Origin: Fragilaria crotonensis | Taxonomy: Eukaryota > Bacillariophyta > Fragilariophyceae > Fragilariales > Fragilariaceae | DNA: 64,000 nt | Direction: 5' to 3' | Assembly: GCA_022925895.1 (NCBI GenBank) | Contig: JAKSYS010000028.1 | Coordinates: forward strand, 124,001 to 188,000 | Translations under genes and position numbers: made by a program | Notes under the pieces: generated by a model | Database searches by the model: none | Seen by the model: only the letters and a program-made list of their open reading frames with translations | Told to the model about the DNA's origin: nothing | Part shown: in pieces, positions 1 through 11,731 of the stretch | How the letters are laid out: each line of letters starts with the position of its first letter | How positions within the stretch are numbered: position 1 is the stretch's first letter

Positions 1-117
1 CGCAAAACAGTCATGACGAAAGAACGAATCGAAATGCTGCAAGATTTAGGTTTTGAGTGGGAGATATCTTCACGTGGATTTTATCATTACAAAAAGGGAG
101 TCAGCAGTCAAAATTGA
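1..117 (+). CDS. 3' end of a helicase-associated (HA) domain protein
   Basis: Frame 1 is open from the window edge to a TGA at 115-117 and gives the last 38 residues of a protein. It contains the signature MTKERIEMLQDLGFEWE, which matches the repeating end of the helicase-associated domain (the 'ERI..L..LGF.W' pattern ending each HA repeat). HA repeats are abundant in diatom proteins, often as short stand-alone proteins of unknown role, probably nucleic-acid binding. The start and any upstream domains lie outside the window. Family recognition is from the motif only; the function of the whole protein is unknown. Confidence 0.7.
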   Translation, partial: RKTVMTKERIEMLQDLGFEWEISSRGFYHYKKGVSSQN

Positions 118-219
118 ACTTCGAAACAAAAATGCTAACTATTTCGGAAGTGTTAATAGTGACGTAGTGATTCCATAACAACATGAAGTCAATTGCACAT
201 TCGCCGTGAATGCTCACTC

Positions 220-510
220 TCAAGAGCAACAATCTTCCTTAGCAATGCGGTAATTGCAATGGGCACAGTAATGATGCGTACTCTTGCAACCTGGAATGAC
301 AAGGGGCAACCAAAAGAGCGGCCAGAAGAGTAAAAGCAAAGCGATTACTGCTACAATTGTACCACCGTCGACTAGGTGACGGACGCGAGTGCGGACCTGT
401 TGATGACAGTTTGGGCAAGTGGTCGCGCAGGATTCGCTGAACGATGAAAACATCATAAGTTAGTCACAAAAGCAAAGCTACACAATCATGTACATCACTT
501 GCAACGTACC
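220..510 (-). CDS. LITAF-domain small membrane protein (exon boundaries partly resolved)
   Basis: The minus strand encodes a LITAF-like domain: CPNC near the N terminus, then a hydrophobic stretch of about 25 residues ending FWLPLVIPGCK, then H-x2-CAHC. In the family two CxxC half-sites flank a membrane-embedded helix and form one zinc site, anchoring the protein monotopically to late endosome or lysosome membranes. A convincing 73-bp intron (437-509) lies directly upstream, with donor GTACGT, branch-like TGACTAAC and acceptor GTTCAG. The conserved domain exon is therefore 220-436, and an ATG at 456 in the same frame would fall inside the intron. The upstream exon must supply the N terminus but is unresolved. 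A Pro/Ala/Thr-rich frame at 528-782 (start ATG 782) is typical of LITAF N termini but is not cleanly in phase with this donor. Domain call secure; gene start not. Confidence 0.75.
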
Positions 511-782
511 GTCCAAATCCGTTCGGTTCACCGACGCCACAGGTCGTGGAGGAGGCGGGACCTGGTGGTGGTCGTCGTGCTAATTTTTGCAGCAGGTCTG
601 GCGGGTGGAGCGGTGGCGGGAGGGTTTTGCGGAATTACAACTGAAGTGGCAATCGGCGCATTGAGATCAAATTCAGGCTCGGCAGTGGCATACGACGCAT
701 GCACTAACGGTGGGTCGGCTCCTTCTGTGAAAAAAATCGTAATACGTTGAGAACGACGCTGACACTCATTCATGTTAACCAC

Positions 783-3604
783 GAGCTAGAGCAGAATACG
801 ATAGCTACTCACCTTTCAAAGTCATAGTTTTCTTCGATATTGGCAAGGTGTAATGTGAAGATTGAATGGTGCGAGCCACGCTCAAATGATGTACTCAGTA
901 ACGATTAGCTGGCCGAGGGGAAGTGGCAGAAGTGAACGCGCGGATCCGACTGAAATGTACTTCGTCGACAAAGCAAAACAGAGAAAATGAGAATTGTCAT
1001 GCGCATACAAGACTTGACAAGGGAGGCAATACATACGCGATCAACGATTTAGGCCGGTACAACTTGTACCGAGTGTAGTACAAGTACTACTTTCTAGAGT
1101 TACCTTGAACGCCGAAACTGCATGTACTCGCAGTATTGTACTACAGTCACAAGTTCCAGGAAGTACCTGGAATCCATATCACACACCAGTTCATACGCCA
1201 AACTCCGAGTAGACTAATACAAGAGGGTGCCTCGTAAACTGAATGGCCAAGGATGCATGTTTCAGTTTTGATTGATTCGTGGAACCCCAGGTTCAATTGA
1301 ATCTTGACTAGAGTGCATGTCTGCATGTCCGTATCTGCGTCAGTCCGGCGCACATTTTCGATGTCATTCTTTTGCCTGGATTCTGGATGCTGGGGAGGTC
1401 CGAGGTCCGCAAGACGGTATCTAACTCGAGCAAGGTGGCTTACCTCTTGCCGGACCTTCCTGATGTATCATACAACTTATGTAGCCTAACCTAAGGCATA
1501 TAAAGTCAATTTGTTGTGATGGTGGCATAGAAGTGTAGTAGGAAGTCAACTTTGTTCAGCCAGCACTGGCTCCGTTGCTTTAATGGGGATTCAGGATTAG
1601 AAGTCCATTACACATCCATGTGTTTCTTTGAACTTCCAAAATAGTTAATCCAATGCAACAGGACAATTCTTCTAGCAGTCTTGCTAAATTGCATCATTGA
1701 CTCATCTCACAAATTTTCAAATCTTTTTGAATTGATTGTTGAGCACCTGTCAAAAGCTTTGTTCCCTTCATTTTCTTCCAAGGCCAGATTGTGATAGGCA
1801 CCTTTGTTTCACGTCCACAAGTATTCTGGGATGCCTTCATAGCCAGACACTTTTGTTGTGCAAAGACTTGGGAGTCAGCATGACTTCCACACATGAGCAT
1901 GATAAGAGCATGCAGCTCACCATAGCTCAAAGCTCATACTGCTCCTGTAGTTCATGCGGGTATATGTGTCTAGTAGTAGCATAAATGTTCAAGAATGCAA
2001 CTACTGCTGGGACTACCAAAAAAGTGTTCATGCTTTGTACTGAGACCTTTGTAGAAGCTACATGAGAAACCCCAAAGTTTACAAATGTACCTGATGGTAC
2101 TATTGAGTACTGTAGCTACACAAACAACAAACATGGTACTGTTGTAGTATGTGAACTTGTTAGCAATCTACTGTTGCTCCTCCGTCACAGCACTGTCACT
2201 CATAATAGCTGTAAGGTTGAATGCCATATGGTAATGCAGTGTGCAGTCCTTTTGTTTTTCCTAGTTTGTCCATGACCTATTCCATGACATCTGAGAATCA
2301 GAACTTTCAGTGCTGCAACCACACTCATTTTGGATTGTGTTGTCCTGAATTCCTATTTATTCAAATCATGAGTGTTGTCATTTCTTTGACAACGCTGGCT
2401 CTTGCTGCAACCACACTCATTTTTCGTTGTCCTGAATTCCCTATTTATTCAAATCATGAGTGTTGTCATTTCTTTGACAATGCTGGCTCTTTTTAACATT
2501 GATAGTAACATAACTCAAACACCACTGAACAAGTGGGATGAAGACAACACTTCTTGTTGTGTGAAAAATCACATCTCAAGTCACTTTTCATCTTACTAGT
2601 TTATATTTATAATTCACATCCCAAAACAGGAAAGGAATTTACTTCTTAGCATCTACATTTTCTGCATATTTGTACCATCATTCAACGATATGGTTGACTT
2701 CTTCAAGACACCTTTGCCCAAGGTTGGATGAGCCATCAGGGTCACTTCCTCTCCCATCAAGTCCCTTGGTCAATGTCTACTTACTTTAAGTCTACCGTCG
2801 GCAAGAACTCGTGTTCCGAACACACGAATACTGTCAGGACGAAGCATGACGCTGACGTCGGTTTTCCGAATGACCTCGTGGAATAATTATACTTCAAGTT
2901 TCAAGTATCGACTTACAGAAAGGTGAAAAACCTATGTCGTTTGTCTTTTGTGACATCCATAGTCCATATTTCATGTATGCGTATGGCACTAAATATGGGG
3001 CGTGACTGGCTTGCTCAGGTAGAAAATAAAAGTACACTACTAAAGTAGTCTTGGATATCTCGTATCACAGAGTTGACGCTCGATGTGAACATGGCTGCCT
3101 GCGAATGTCCGGCCCCCCCCCATCTATGCTTATTGGATTAATTGATTGTACTACTATGTGTGTTTGGCGGACCGCCGTACATTTGGATAGTACTCCGAGT
3201 GTATAATATATATGTATATGTGTACTCCAAGTACAGCGTCGACTGTCGATTTAATGAATGTGATAAATTATAAATTATAAATGATTACAAGTACATACAG
3301 ATGTTGTACATACAATTCAGAATTTATTTATGCGCACATGAGCACTGATATCATATCTCATATATGCATACTGTACGACCCCGCATTCGAGTACTGTATG
3401 TACTTCATACGTGTACTCCGTACTACTGTACTCCAGTATTACGTATTCACTACCGTACAGTGTATGACAAATCGTTTCAGATATCTATAGGACGCAAGGT
3501 GCTCCATTCGACAACTGATGATAGAAACATCTACGGAAGCCTATTGAATCTGGTTAGCAGTTGTTCTTGCATCTCCTACTCGTTTCCGGATCAGTCTACC
3601 GGTC
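783..3604. other. Long intergenic stretch without a recognisable gene
   Basis: About 2.8 kb with only short open frames on both strands and none with recognisable domains. The part from roughly 1500 to 2700 is AT-richer and differs in texture from the GTAC-rich sequence on either side; it contains one imperfect tandem duplication (listed separately). The stretch 3100-3480 is AT-rich and full of short GTAC palindromes. It may contain old transposon remnants, but nothing can be named. Confidence 0.5.
2311..2490. repeat. Imperfect tandem duplication, about 90 bp x 2
   Basis: The segment starting TGCTGCAACCACACTCATTT at 2311 is repeated directly from 2403; both units end GACAA(C/T)GCTGGCTCT. The copies differ by a few substitutions and small indels. 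No coding role is evident. Confidence 0.85.
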
Positions 3605-6600
3605 ATGAAGCGACTGCAGTTTTTGGGCGATAACTCCTCGTCTTCGGCGGGGATGAATCTGGAACCAGATTTCTCCATGCTAAAAACCCTGTATGGGCGT
3701 CATCATGAGATGGAGCAGCTTGTGAGTATCTACAATTCAGTGTCCAGCGACCAAGGGCTTGCTCTTTCCACCCAAGTTGTTCTCGTGCACGGATCAACTG
3801 GAACTGGAAAAACAGCCCTCTGCCGTTTCTTCGAAAAGAAAGTTTCTCCCGTCTACGTCGAAGGGAAATTCGATCAACTCTCCAACGAGCCCTACTGCGC
3901 CTTTTCGCAAGCATTTACTAAGTTGTCGGATCTGATGGCCGAGAAGGAAGGGGGAGAGCTTGCCAAGATTCAAGAATCATTTCTTTCGGAAGAGGACCCT
4001 GAAATTGAGGCTCTCTCTCGCAAATTGAGCCGCATGCCGGAGACTGGCGACGCCGCCTCGAATCCTGATGACCTGATGACTGATGCTTCGTTTACGCGAG
4101 AAAAACCTTCATCTCTGGCACGACGGGCGATATCACTAAGTCTGAAGGCGACGTCCGCGCCATCGATGAGGCGAGGCACTTGCCCTCCAGTCATAACTGA
4201 ACAGGAGACGAAGCGGAAGATATCGCGTGACCCACTTTCGCGGTGCGAGAAATCCTTTATGTCAAGTCAGTCAACATCTGTTGACTCAATTTCTCGGTTT
4301 GGGAAGTCACTTGTGTCGCATCAGAGCATGACAGAAACAGTTGATACCAAGGGCCGCATTTCTTCAATTGTTCCTGGAATGGCTAGGCTTGTTCCCTCAA
4401 ACATCGTTGTACCAAGTCACTCTATCGACCGCATCAGACACTCATTTCGTTCGTTCCTTCGAGCTATATGCACACCGACAAAGCCTGTTGTTTTGTGTTT
4501 GAGAGGCTTGCAATGGGCGGATGATCCGTCCTTGCAACTTTTACAGTATCTATCCCGAGACACCAAATGTCACGGGCTGATCATCATCGGATGCTATCGT
4601 GATGACGAAGTCTTGCACCCTCGTCTAAGGAGAACTTTGAGCTCCCTGAAGAGGTATGGCAATGTAACGACATTGCCTATTGGAAATTTGAAGCAACCGG
4701 ATCTTCATCACATGATAGCAGACGTCACTCTGACAGCGAACGATCTTTCGAAGTCAGCTGAATTGTCAGAAGTCGTGTTCGAGAAAACGCACGGCAATCC
4801 GTACTTTACGATTGAATTCCTCCGGATGTTGGCCCATGAACAGTATTTATGGCTAAACTACGCTTCGAATCAATTCGAATTCGACGTGACCAAAATTCGA
4901 AGTGAAACTTACGTTGCAGAGAATGTTGCGGAACTCATTACTGCCAAACTTCGCGCTTTACCCGAGACGGCCCAGAATGCACTGCGTGTCGGCGCTTGCT
5001 TAGGAGCGCACTGTGAATTGGATGTCATAGCTGCAATTGTAGAAATGACGTTTGCTGAGACCAAGTTCTGTTTGCGAGGCGCGGTGAAGGAACGGCTAAT
5101 TGAGATGAACGAGATCGATTCCTTCAAATGGGCTCACGATAAGGTCCAGCAGGCGGCATACGAGTTATTACCTGACCTCATCGAGGCGTCCTGCGTTTCA
5201 TTTGAAAGTTGGGAAGGTTCTGAAGCAGTTGGCTGAGTCGTCTGACAAAGAATGGACTCTATTCTTGGCAGCAGAACACCTCAATCGTGCTGTTGGCTTA
5301 ATCTCTGATGATAGCGACAAAATGGATTTAATCTTGCTCAACAAGAGAGCTGCCGAGCTCGCGAGTGAAAAATCAGCACTAGTCCCTGCAAGTGAATTCC
5401 TTGTGGCCTCGCTTAACTTAATGGGCGACAGTGATTCTCGTTGGAAAGTCCACTATGACTTGTCAATGCAAGTCTGCATCCAGTTGGCAGATATTGAATG
5501 CATCCTTGGACGATTTGGAACCTGCGAGGAGTTGATTCGACAGGTTTTACAAAACGCAAGAAGTCTGGAGAGAAGATACCAGCATACTTCTCACAATTCG
5601 AATCGTTCACCGCTCAAGGGAATGTGATGGAAGCTGTGAATTTGGGTATAAAGACCCTCGAGCTACTTGGTGAGCCGATGCGTAGAAAGCCCAACAAGCT
5701 GCAAGTGTACGTAGAACTTGCATCTGTCCGACGGATGTTGAAAGGCATTACAAACGATCAAATATTGCAACTTCCCCAGATGGAAAATGCAAAGACAATT
5801 GCTGCTATGCGAATGATGTCGAAGACTACAAGGCTGGCTTGGTTGACTGGACAAAAGGAGCTGGCTGTTTTTCTGTGCCTTCGTATTCTGAAACGCACTT
5901 GTCGTCATGGGCAGACGTGGGCGTCGGCCCATGCTTTCGCCGGTCTTGGTGCGTTATGTGGCGATTCGCTTGACTGCAATGCCGCAACTCGATACGGCGA
6001 TTTGGCACTGTCTATGGTCGAGAAACATGAGAATCACGCAGCCCGTCCACTGTTACTCTACCTCATCTTCATTCATCACCTCAAAAATCCGTTGCAACAG
6101 TGTTTGGATCCCATGATCAGCGCGTACAAGACAGGGATGAATTCTGGCGACATCGATGTTGCGCACGAGTGTGTCGCCAATTACGTCGCCATCTATGTCA
6201 TCGTTGGTCTTCCTTTGGCATCAATAGAAGATGACGCACAGAAGTTTGTCGAACAATTGTCGTCTTACAACCGCAGACTGTCGCTCTGGTTATTGCGGAT
6301 TCATTGGCAATCCATCCTGTGCTTCATGGGTGACTACGCATCTTCTCCTGTGACTCTTACTGGCCGAGCAATGGACCAGGAGGTAGCAACCAACGAGCTT
6401 ACGGTGACGAATCAGTTGGCGACACTTCGAGCAATGTGGACAATGCGGATGATTCTGGGGTACCACTTTGGGGACTTTGAGCTTGCAGAAGAAATGGGAG
6501 GCTTCTGGCAGACTCGGGCTTGAACAAGGTCACTTCTCAGCCTGCGCTCAGTATGGCTACATGGCTCTGACAAAATTAGCGTTGGCTAGGAACGCTCCAC

Positions 6601-7070
6601 TACGGCGGCAAAACGTTCTCGTCCGAGATGCCAATAGGCTGATGGCCGTGATGAGTGCGATGCTGAAAGCCAAGAACGTCAACGTTTACCACTTGTTTCA
6701 GTTGTGTGTTGCTGAAAGCGCAACACTCCATCCTAGCAAAGATATCAACGAAGTCATGAGCCTGTATCGCAAGGCGATCGCCACTGCCTCTCGAAGCGGT
6801 ATTCTTCACGACGCTGCTATCGCGAATGAACGAGCTGGGTTATTCGTGTTGCATAGGGCGACCCAGATGGCGCCAAGCTATACTTTGAACGAGCGGTCGA
6901 GCTTTACTCGTATTGGAGCCGCCGCCAAGGTTTCTCAAATCCAATCACATTACAAATTGTCTGAAGAATTCGTCGACCAAAGACATTTGACGGAAGGTTT
7001 CTTGGCTCGCAAGAAGTTCTCGACAGAGGAGGCAAATAAGCACAAGACAGTCTTCTTGAATCCCTCCTGA
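3605..7070 (+). pseudogene. AAA/STAND-type ATPase (PknK/MalT-like) with several frame breaks
   Basis: ATG at 3605 opens a 543-residue frame with a Walker A motif GSTGTGKTAL (around residue 65), an aspartate-rich Walker B-like region and the IIGCYRDDEV motif typical of AAA_16 / predicted-ATPase (COG3899) proteins. It is followed by the winged-helix-like 'HGNPYF..E.L' region. Homology then continues through helical TPR-like sequence to 7070, but in changing frames (breaks near 5195, 5560, 6500, 6890 and 6925). Most breaks are explained by the loss of one base from a short homopolymer; the one near 6925 needs two. In diatoms such ATPases usually sit between a kinase-like N terminus and GAF, histidine-kinase or cyclase domains; neither end is present here. 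It is a fragmentary pseudogene or a gene damaged by consensus errors. Signalling role is by family only. Confidence 0.7.
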
Positions 7071-7539
7071 CCTTTCATGAAAGTCAAACTACATCAGATA
7101 ATATTGTTCTGAGTTTCTCGCCTACTAGAAGTTATCTGACAAATTTGACTCGAAAGCTCTGGCGCTGGTTTGCTTTATCGTTCAGCGCATATGGTTGCAC
7201 CACACTTATAGCAATGCCGACAAAGGGTCTTCGCCTATTTCCATCACGCATGTCAATTGGGCTCCAATGCGAGAAGGTCAATGTTCACGATTGGGCTCAA
7301 AACTAGAAGGTTGGACCATCCTCACTGCATTAATCATCTGGAGTCCGTTCCCCACATGATAGACAGCGCTCACTAAGATAGCGGTAGTGAGGAGCAAAAG
7401 TAATTGTAACAGACGAACTGCGCCATAAAATGACGAACACCTAGGTTGGAACCTGAAGAGCACTAACCATCGATAACGAGCGGCTTTCCAAGATTTCTAC
7501 TTCCTACTATGAGCACTGCTAGGCGTGCATTAGCATTCT
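7071..7539. other. Intergenic, no gene seen
   Basis: The space between two convergent genes (AAA ATPase + and UBE2G -). A 61-residue minus-strand frame at 7278-7463 has a leucine-rich hydrophobic run but no other support. Confidence 0.5.
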
Positions 7540-8293
7540 TCATTCTTCTTGAGACCTACGAACAACCTGCCGAACCTTCTTCTTGAAAGCTTCTCGGTCA
7601 TTCCTCCACATAACTGCTGCATCCAGGTTGGCTGGACTTTCATCGTTCGGATCTGAAAGCATCGAAATGACCGAAATGAGAATCTGTTCTACTCCCAGAA
7701 TCGGCCTCCATCGTTCATCTGCTGACTCTTGCGAGTTGAATTCATCTTCACCCGGTGGATGAAGAATGGAAATGCAGACTCGTCCGTCAGCGTAGACATT
7801 CGGATGCCACATTTCTGATACAAACGTCATGGTAGGTGGCATGTTCGGAAAGTCGGATGGAAAGCAGAGCTTTGCTTTGAAGAAGCCTCCTTCATAAAGA
7901 GTACCGTCTGGTCCCATGATGAGAATCTCCCAATTATAGACACTGCTGTCGTCTTCCAATCCTACGCTAACCAAATCAATCGGATTTTTGGCAAGATCTG
8001 GGGGGGTGATCAGAGGTGAGTTACAATGCTTAATAGTGGCGTCCGACAGGGTAGAATTCTGTTGGAAGTGAAGGAAACGCGAGTCCATTCAACAATACGG
8101 ACCGAATCAAACCACACCAATTTGAAAACCATCGCAACCTCTGTCCTGCCGAAATTTCCTGAGCCGTTTCGAACGGGGCATCAACAACGCTCGAACTATT
8201 CTTTTCGAGACCCAATAATGTCTGTAATTCTCTCAAGTTTCCTTCCTTACCGGCCAATTGACGTCGCAACAACTCGGCTCCATATTCAGTCAT
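7540..8293 (-). CDS. UBE2G: Ubiquitin-conjugating enzyme E2, UBE2G/Ubc7 type (two exons)
   Basis: Join of exon 1 (8251-8293) and exon 2 (7540-7997) gives a 166-residue protein, the usual length for this family. The 253-bp intron (7998-8250) has donor GTAAGG and a C-run acceptor CCCCAG; the splice restores MTEYGAELLRRQLADLAKNP, matching the first helix of UBE2G. The E2 fold is complete: HPN at residues 79-81, active-site cysteine at 89 in GRVCISIL, and the extra acidic loop HPPGEDEFNSQESADERW just after it, which separates Ubc7/UBE2G/UBE2R from other E2s. The family transfers ubiquitin to substrates with RING E3s in ER-associated degradation, assembling Lys48 chains. No membrane segment is present, so recruitment to the ER would need a Cue1/AUP1-like partner. 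Start chosen because it alone supplies the N-terminal helix. Confidence 0.95.
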
Positions 8294-8992
8294 AGTTATA
8301 ATAGTAGTGGTTGAAAAGTGAAAGCTATCTCGAGGAATGCTGTTGGAATTAGTCTGACTGAGACGTTTTTGTGTTGTGCTCTGGTTTGGATGCCTATCAT
8401 ATATGTATACAAGGGTTTAACTCAACGCGAGGAAATTGACGTCTGGCTGTCCGTAACTTCTTCTTGTGTATCATACCCAGTGTATAAATTCGGATGCGCC
8501 TTCGACTTTTTCGACCTCTTCGAAGCTCCCCATCGACCACCGACCGACAGGCGATGCTCGGGATGCCGTTAAAAACGAGACCGTCATGAAAATGACCGCT
8601 GGTGAGAAGAATGACTGGAACCCCTCACAAACCCCTACGAAGGCGTCTGTACGTCGGTACTTCTGGCATCTCAAATTTCAACACCTTTCACCAGAGATTC
8701 CCAATTCCACTCTTCAACCAACCTGCATATGAAACAGTACTTGTATTACTGATCCAGCAATCAAAGCGATAGAAGCGTTGCAACCAGAATATACAACTAG
8801 ACTACGTCCCCAAGGACACCAAATACTCCAGGACGGCCGTGCAATCGTGAAATGTAGCTGTCTCGGATCGCGTAAACAACCGTGATGTACCAGACCTTTC
8901 AGTTCAATTCCCATACCCCGTTTCTTTTCCATATCCGTGATCGAAATCTACACGAGGGTTTACAAGTTTGGAAGACGAGGACGACGTTGCTA
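8294..8992. other. Intergenic, no gene seen
   Basis: Upstream of UBE2G and downstream of the SET gene. Several frames of 65-90 residues exist on both strands but none shows a domain, a signal peptide or convincing codon use. Confidence 0.45.
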
Positions 8993-9919
8993 TTACTCGT
9001 CCCCTATGGTACTACTACCTGCCATCTCAGACCAAGAAATCGGAGTCGAAGACCCTATCAGGTCTCCTTGGTTACCTTGCAGGAACGCATTGACGTAAGC
9101 ATCTCCATAGTCAAGAAGGAACTCTTCCCCGATGGCAATGTCTCGTTTGCAGACAATCATAAGCCTCGGAAGCTGATCCACGTAACAAGTCTTCATGACA
9201 ACATTTGGAAGAGCAGCGATGTTTTCGTAGTGATTGATGGCTCTGCATTCGTTACCATATCGTTGCGAATCAACTCCAAGGGGAAAGGTCGCATTCTCTT
9301 CTAGGACAGCCTTGTATTCGCGACCATGCATCGATGGAACCACCTCACCACAATATTCACCAACTATATCACATTGGACGAAGCATGTCGCCGCAAAGAG
9401 GCCTGTTTGGCCGGCGAGAAGGTGTGATTCGTCCAGCTGTCTCATTTCGACACCGTGTATTGACGACCGATAGGCGCCTTTTCTCATTTCTTTGCCTGTC
9501 CCCTTGCGGGGCCACATATTGGACGTTATTTGAATGGGTTTTTCAGCGCGATGTCCTTCGATAGGTGTTTCATCGGTTATCGTTTCTGTTGTCTTGTCGG
9601 TTTTGGAGGCCACGGAAACGTCTGGTTCGGCTCGAAAATGAAGGGCATTTCTTCCGCTCAAGGCGTTCTGGTCCGAGTCCGATAAATATGTCGACATTCT
9701 TTGAAATAATGATCTCAGAACCCTTGCCCGAGAGTTACCGAACAATATTGCCAATTGTATGAATGAAGTCCGGAGCGTCAGGACGTGATAAAGTGCAGGA
9801 AGGTCCGGCCGCACCGTCCGAATCGAAAAACCGAGAACACGTGACACCTCATAGTAATTGTCTCGGTTCCACGTTATGTCATTGTCAACTGATAAAAAGC
9901 AAGCCGGCGCGTTTATCAT
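8993..9919 (-). CDS. SET-domain protein (putative lysine methyltransferase)
   Basis: A single open frame of 308 residues from ATG 9919. The first ~140 residues are poorly conserved and charged. The SET domain occupies roughly residues 160-285: the AGQTGLFA start (the G-x-G SAM-binding element of SET), DIVGEYCGEVV, the pseudoknot strand YGNECRAINHY and the closing motif IGEEFLLDYGDAY. The asparagine of the NECRxIN motif and the final tyrosine correspond to the SAM-binding asparagine and catalytic tyrosine. This form (NE[AC]RFIN[DH]Y...PNV) is frequent in stramenopile SET proteins. No pre-SET or post-SET cysteine cluster is visible, so the substrate (histone or other protein) cannot be stated. 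An array of palindromic 16-mers starts 14 bp upstream of the ATG. Confidence 0.85.
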   Translation of the reverse strand: MINAPACFLSVDNDITWNRDNYYEVSRVLGFSIRTVRPDLPALYHVLTLRTSFIQLAILFGNSRARVLRSLFQRMSTYLSDSDQNALSGRNALHFRAEPDVSVASKTDKTTETITDETPIEGHRAEKPIQITSNMWPRKGTGKEMRKGAYRSSIHGVEMRQLDESHLLAGQTGLFAATCFVQCDIVGEYCGEVVPSMHGREYKAVLEENATFPLGVDSQRYGNECRAINHYENIAALPNVVMKTCYVDQLPRLMIVCKRDIAIGEEFLLDYGDAYVNAFLQGNQGDLIGSSTPISWSEMAGSSTIGDE

Positions 9920-9932
9920 GTGGATCCTAATC

Positions 9933-10259
9933 AGTGAAATTCCACTTCCCTAAATGAAATTCCACTTCCCTAAGTGAAATTCCACTTACCTGAAGTGAAA
10001 TTCCACTTACGAAGTGAAATTCCACTTCACCGAAGTGGATTTTCACTTTCCCAAGTGGATTCCACTTCCTCACAACGCGATAGACACACGTGTCGCCTAC
10101 ACAATTCAGTACTAAGTCATTTCAGGAAAATTGCATTTCACTTCCGGGTCAGTGGAATTCCACCCTAAGTGAATTCCACTTCAGTGAAGTGGAATTTCAC
10201 TAGAAGTGAAATTTCACTTCGAAGTGGGTTCACTTAGCCGAAGTGGATTTCCACTTCGC
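9933..10259. repeat. Array of imperfect palindromes (AAGTGAAATTCCACTT type)
   Basis: About 330 bp contain many copies, in both orientations, of the near-palindrome AAGTG[AG]AATT[TC]CACTT, often back to back with 0-6 bp between; a unique interval of ~80 bp (about 10075-10150) divides the array in two. Each unit can form a small hairpin and would present a symmetric site to a dimeric protein. The array sits between the divergent SET gene (ATG 9919, -) and the TRM7 gene (+). Whether it is regulatory or only a simple repeat cannot be told from sequence. Confidence 0.85.
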
Positions 10260-10744
10260 ATCAGAAAACTACCGGCTCGATTGCATGGAGCTGCACCAGC
10301 TACAAATATCGCAGCACATGTTTTTGAAGTCGGCTCACGTGGATGACTTCGCTACCGGAACTTAACGGCAAAAACGTGCTTTGGCGGACCTTCCAGCTCT
10401 TCGTTCGCTGCACGAAGACCCTGATTATTCTCTGACTACGTTCACGAAGTTGAAAATAAATGGCAGCTGAGGGTGTCAGGCGAAAACAGAACGAAGACGT
10501 TCTGGAGTATGCAAGTTTGAACCACAAAGTACTCCTCAGAGGTCGAACTTGGTGACTCAGGGTAAACTTTATCGCAATTCCGCACCTGTCGCACCTCGCA
10601 CCTGCCATCAGTTTTGTTTTCATCTCTCAATTTAGGTCTTGATCAGATCTGCTGTCGCCGTCGGTTGATTCGGGCATATCCCTCTCCAGAATCCAGACCG
10701 AACGTTTGGCGTAAGTCTGCCAAATTCTTCAGAAAGCATCACAA
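10260..10744. other. Intergenic before the TRM7 gene
   Basis: No domain-bearing frame on either strand. It presumably includes the 5' untranslated region of the TRM7 gene. Confidence 0.4.
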
Positions 10745-11547
10745 TGGGCCGATTATCGAGAGACAAACGCGATGTGTTTATCGCCGCGCCAAAGAAATGG
10801 GGTATCAGCGCGGTCAGCATTTAAACTGTTACAACTGGATTCCGAGTTCAAATTTTGGCAGGAACTCAGCGAGCCGTCGATTTGTGCGCCGCTCCGGGAT
10901 CCTGGTCCCAAGTCCTGAGTGAACATGTTCAGAAACTGGTGGCCGTTGACTTACAGCCCATGGCGCCCTTGGATGGCGTCTTCTGCATGCAGGGTGACAT
11001 CACGTCGGTCGACACGGCTCATGCGATTCTGAGAGCCTTCGACAATCAACAGGCCGACCTGGTGGTGTGTGATGGTGCGCCTGATGTCACAGGTCTACAC
11101 GATGTGGACGACTATTTACAGGGACAGCTATTGCTCAGTGCCTGGCCTTGGCGACATCTACTGCGCGATGGAGGCACCTTTGTGGCGAAAATCTTCCGAC
11201 ACAAGGATGTAGGTTTATTGTATGCCCAACTGCGACTCGTTTTTCGCCGTGTCAGCGTTGCCAAACCGTCGGCGTCCAGAAATTCTTCGAGTGAAGCGTT
11301 TGTGGTGTGTGAAGACTTTATAGGGAACTGCAAATTGCCTTTGGGTACGATAGCTGACATCGGGAGCTTGGATCCATCAGTAGTACCGTTCATCGCGTGT
11401 GGTGACTTGTCAGGGTTTTCAAAGACAGGAGTAGACATGGATGCGAACAAGAGTTATCCAGTTGACTCAGATTTTGACAATACTCCCGTTCAGCCTCCTA
11501 TACAACCACCCTATGAACTCGCAAAGGAAAAGACGAAGAGGTCGTGA
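10745..11547 (+). CDS. TRM7: tRNA 2'-O-ribose methyltransferase, TRM7/FTSJ1 type (frame-broken near the start)
   Basis: ATG 10745 opens with [12 protein letters not shown], the invariant start of TRM7/FTSJ1. From 10855 to the stop at 11547 one frame carries the rest: SAM motif [14 protein letters not shown], the catalytic aspartate in [11 protein letters not shown], lysine in FVAKIF and glutamate in SSSEAFVVC (with an N-terminal lysine, the K-D-K-E tetrad of FtsJ enzymes), then the family tail [11 protein letters not shown]. The enzyme methylates the ribose at anticodon-loop positions 32 and 34 of certain tRNAs in the cytosol. Between 10780 and 10855 the conserved sequence continues in three successive frames; each change fits the loss of one base in a short run (for example TTT for TTTT near 10782). 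No intron signals explain this, so consensus error or recent decay is likely. Length (~268 residues) is normal for the family. Confidence 0.88.
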
Positions 11548-11731
11548 TAAAGGTCTGGGTCTCGAGACAATGTGAAGGTAGTCGTTGGTCAGAACTCCTT
11601 GGTAGCAATCATGAGTAATTATTAGCTCTTTCAAAAGAAATTGCAAACCCGTGCGAGATGCTATTGACATTGGAGTTAAGTACTTGTACTTGTACTACCG
11701 GTAGTTCATGGAGGCGGGCGAGTGTATGAAC

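Noticed and set aside
499-750. 83-residue plus-strand frame with a hydrophobic segment
   Set aside because: It overlaps the probable LITAF leader exon on the other strand and shows no family resemblance.
8030-8293. 87-residue minus-strand protein starting MTEYGAELL
   Set aside because: Only its first 14 codons are exonic; the rest is the intron of the UBE2G gene.
9933-10259. CRISPR-like array
   Set aside because: The palindromic units are adjacent or irregularly spaced, occur in both orientations and have no constant-length spacers; the context is eukaryotic.
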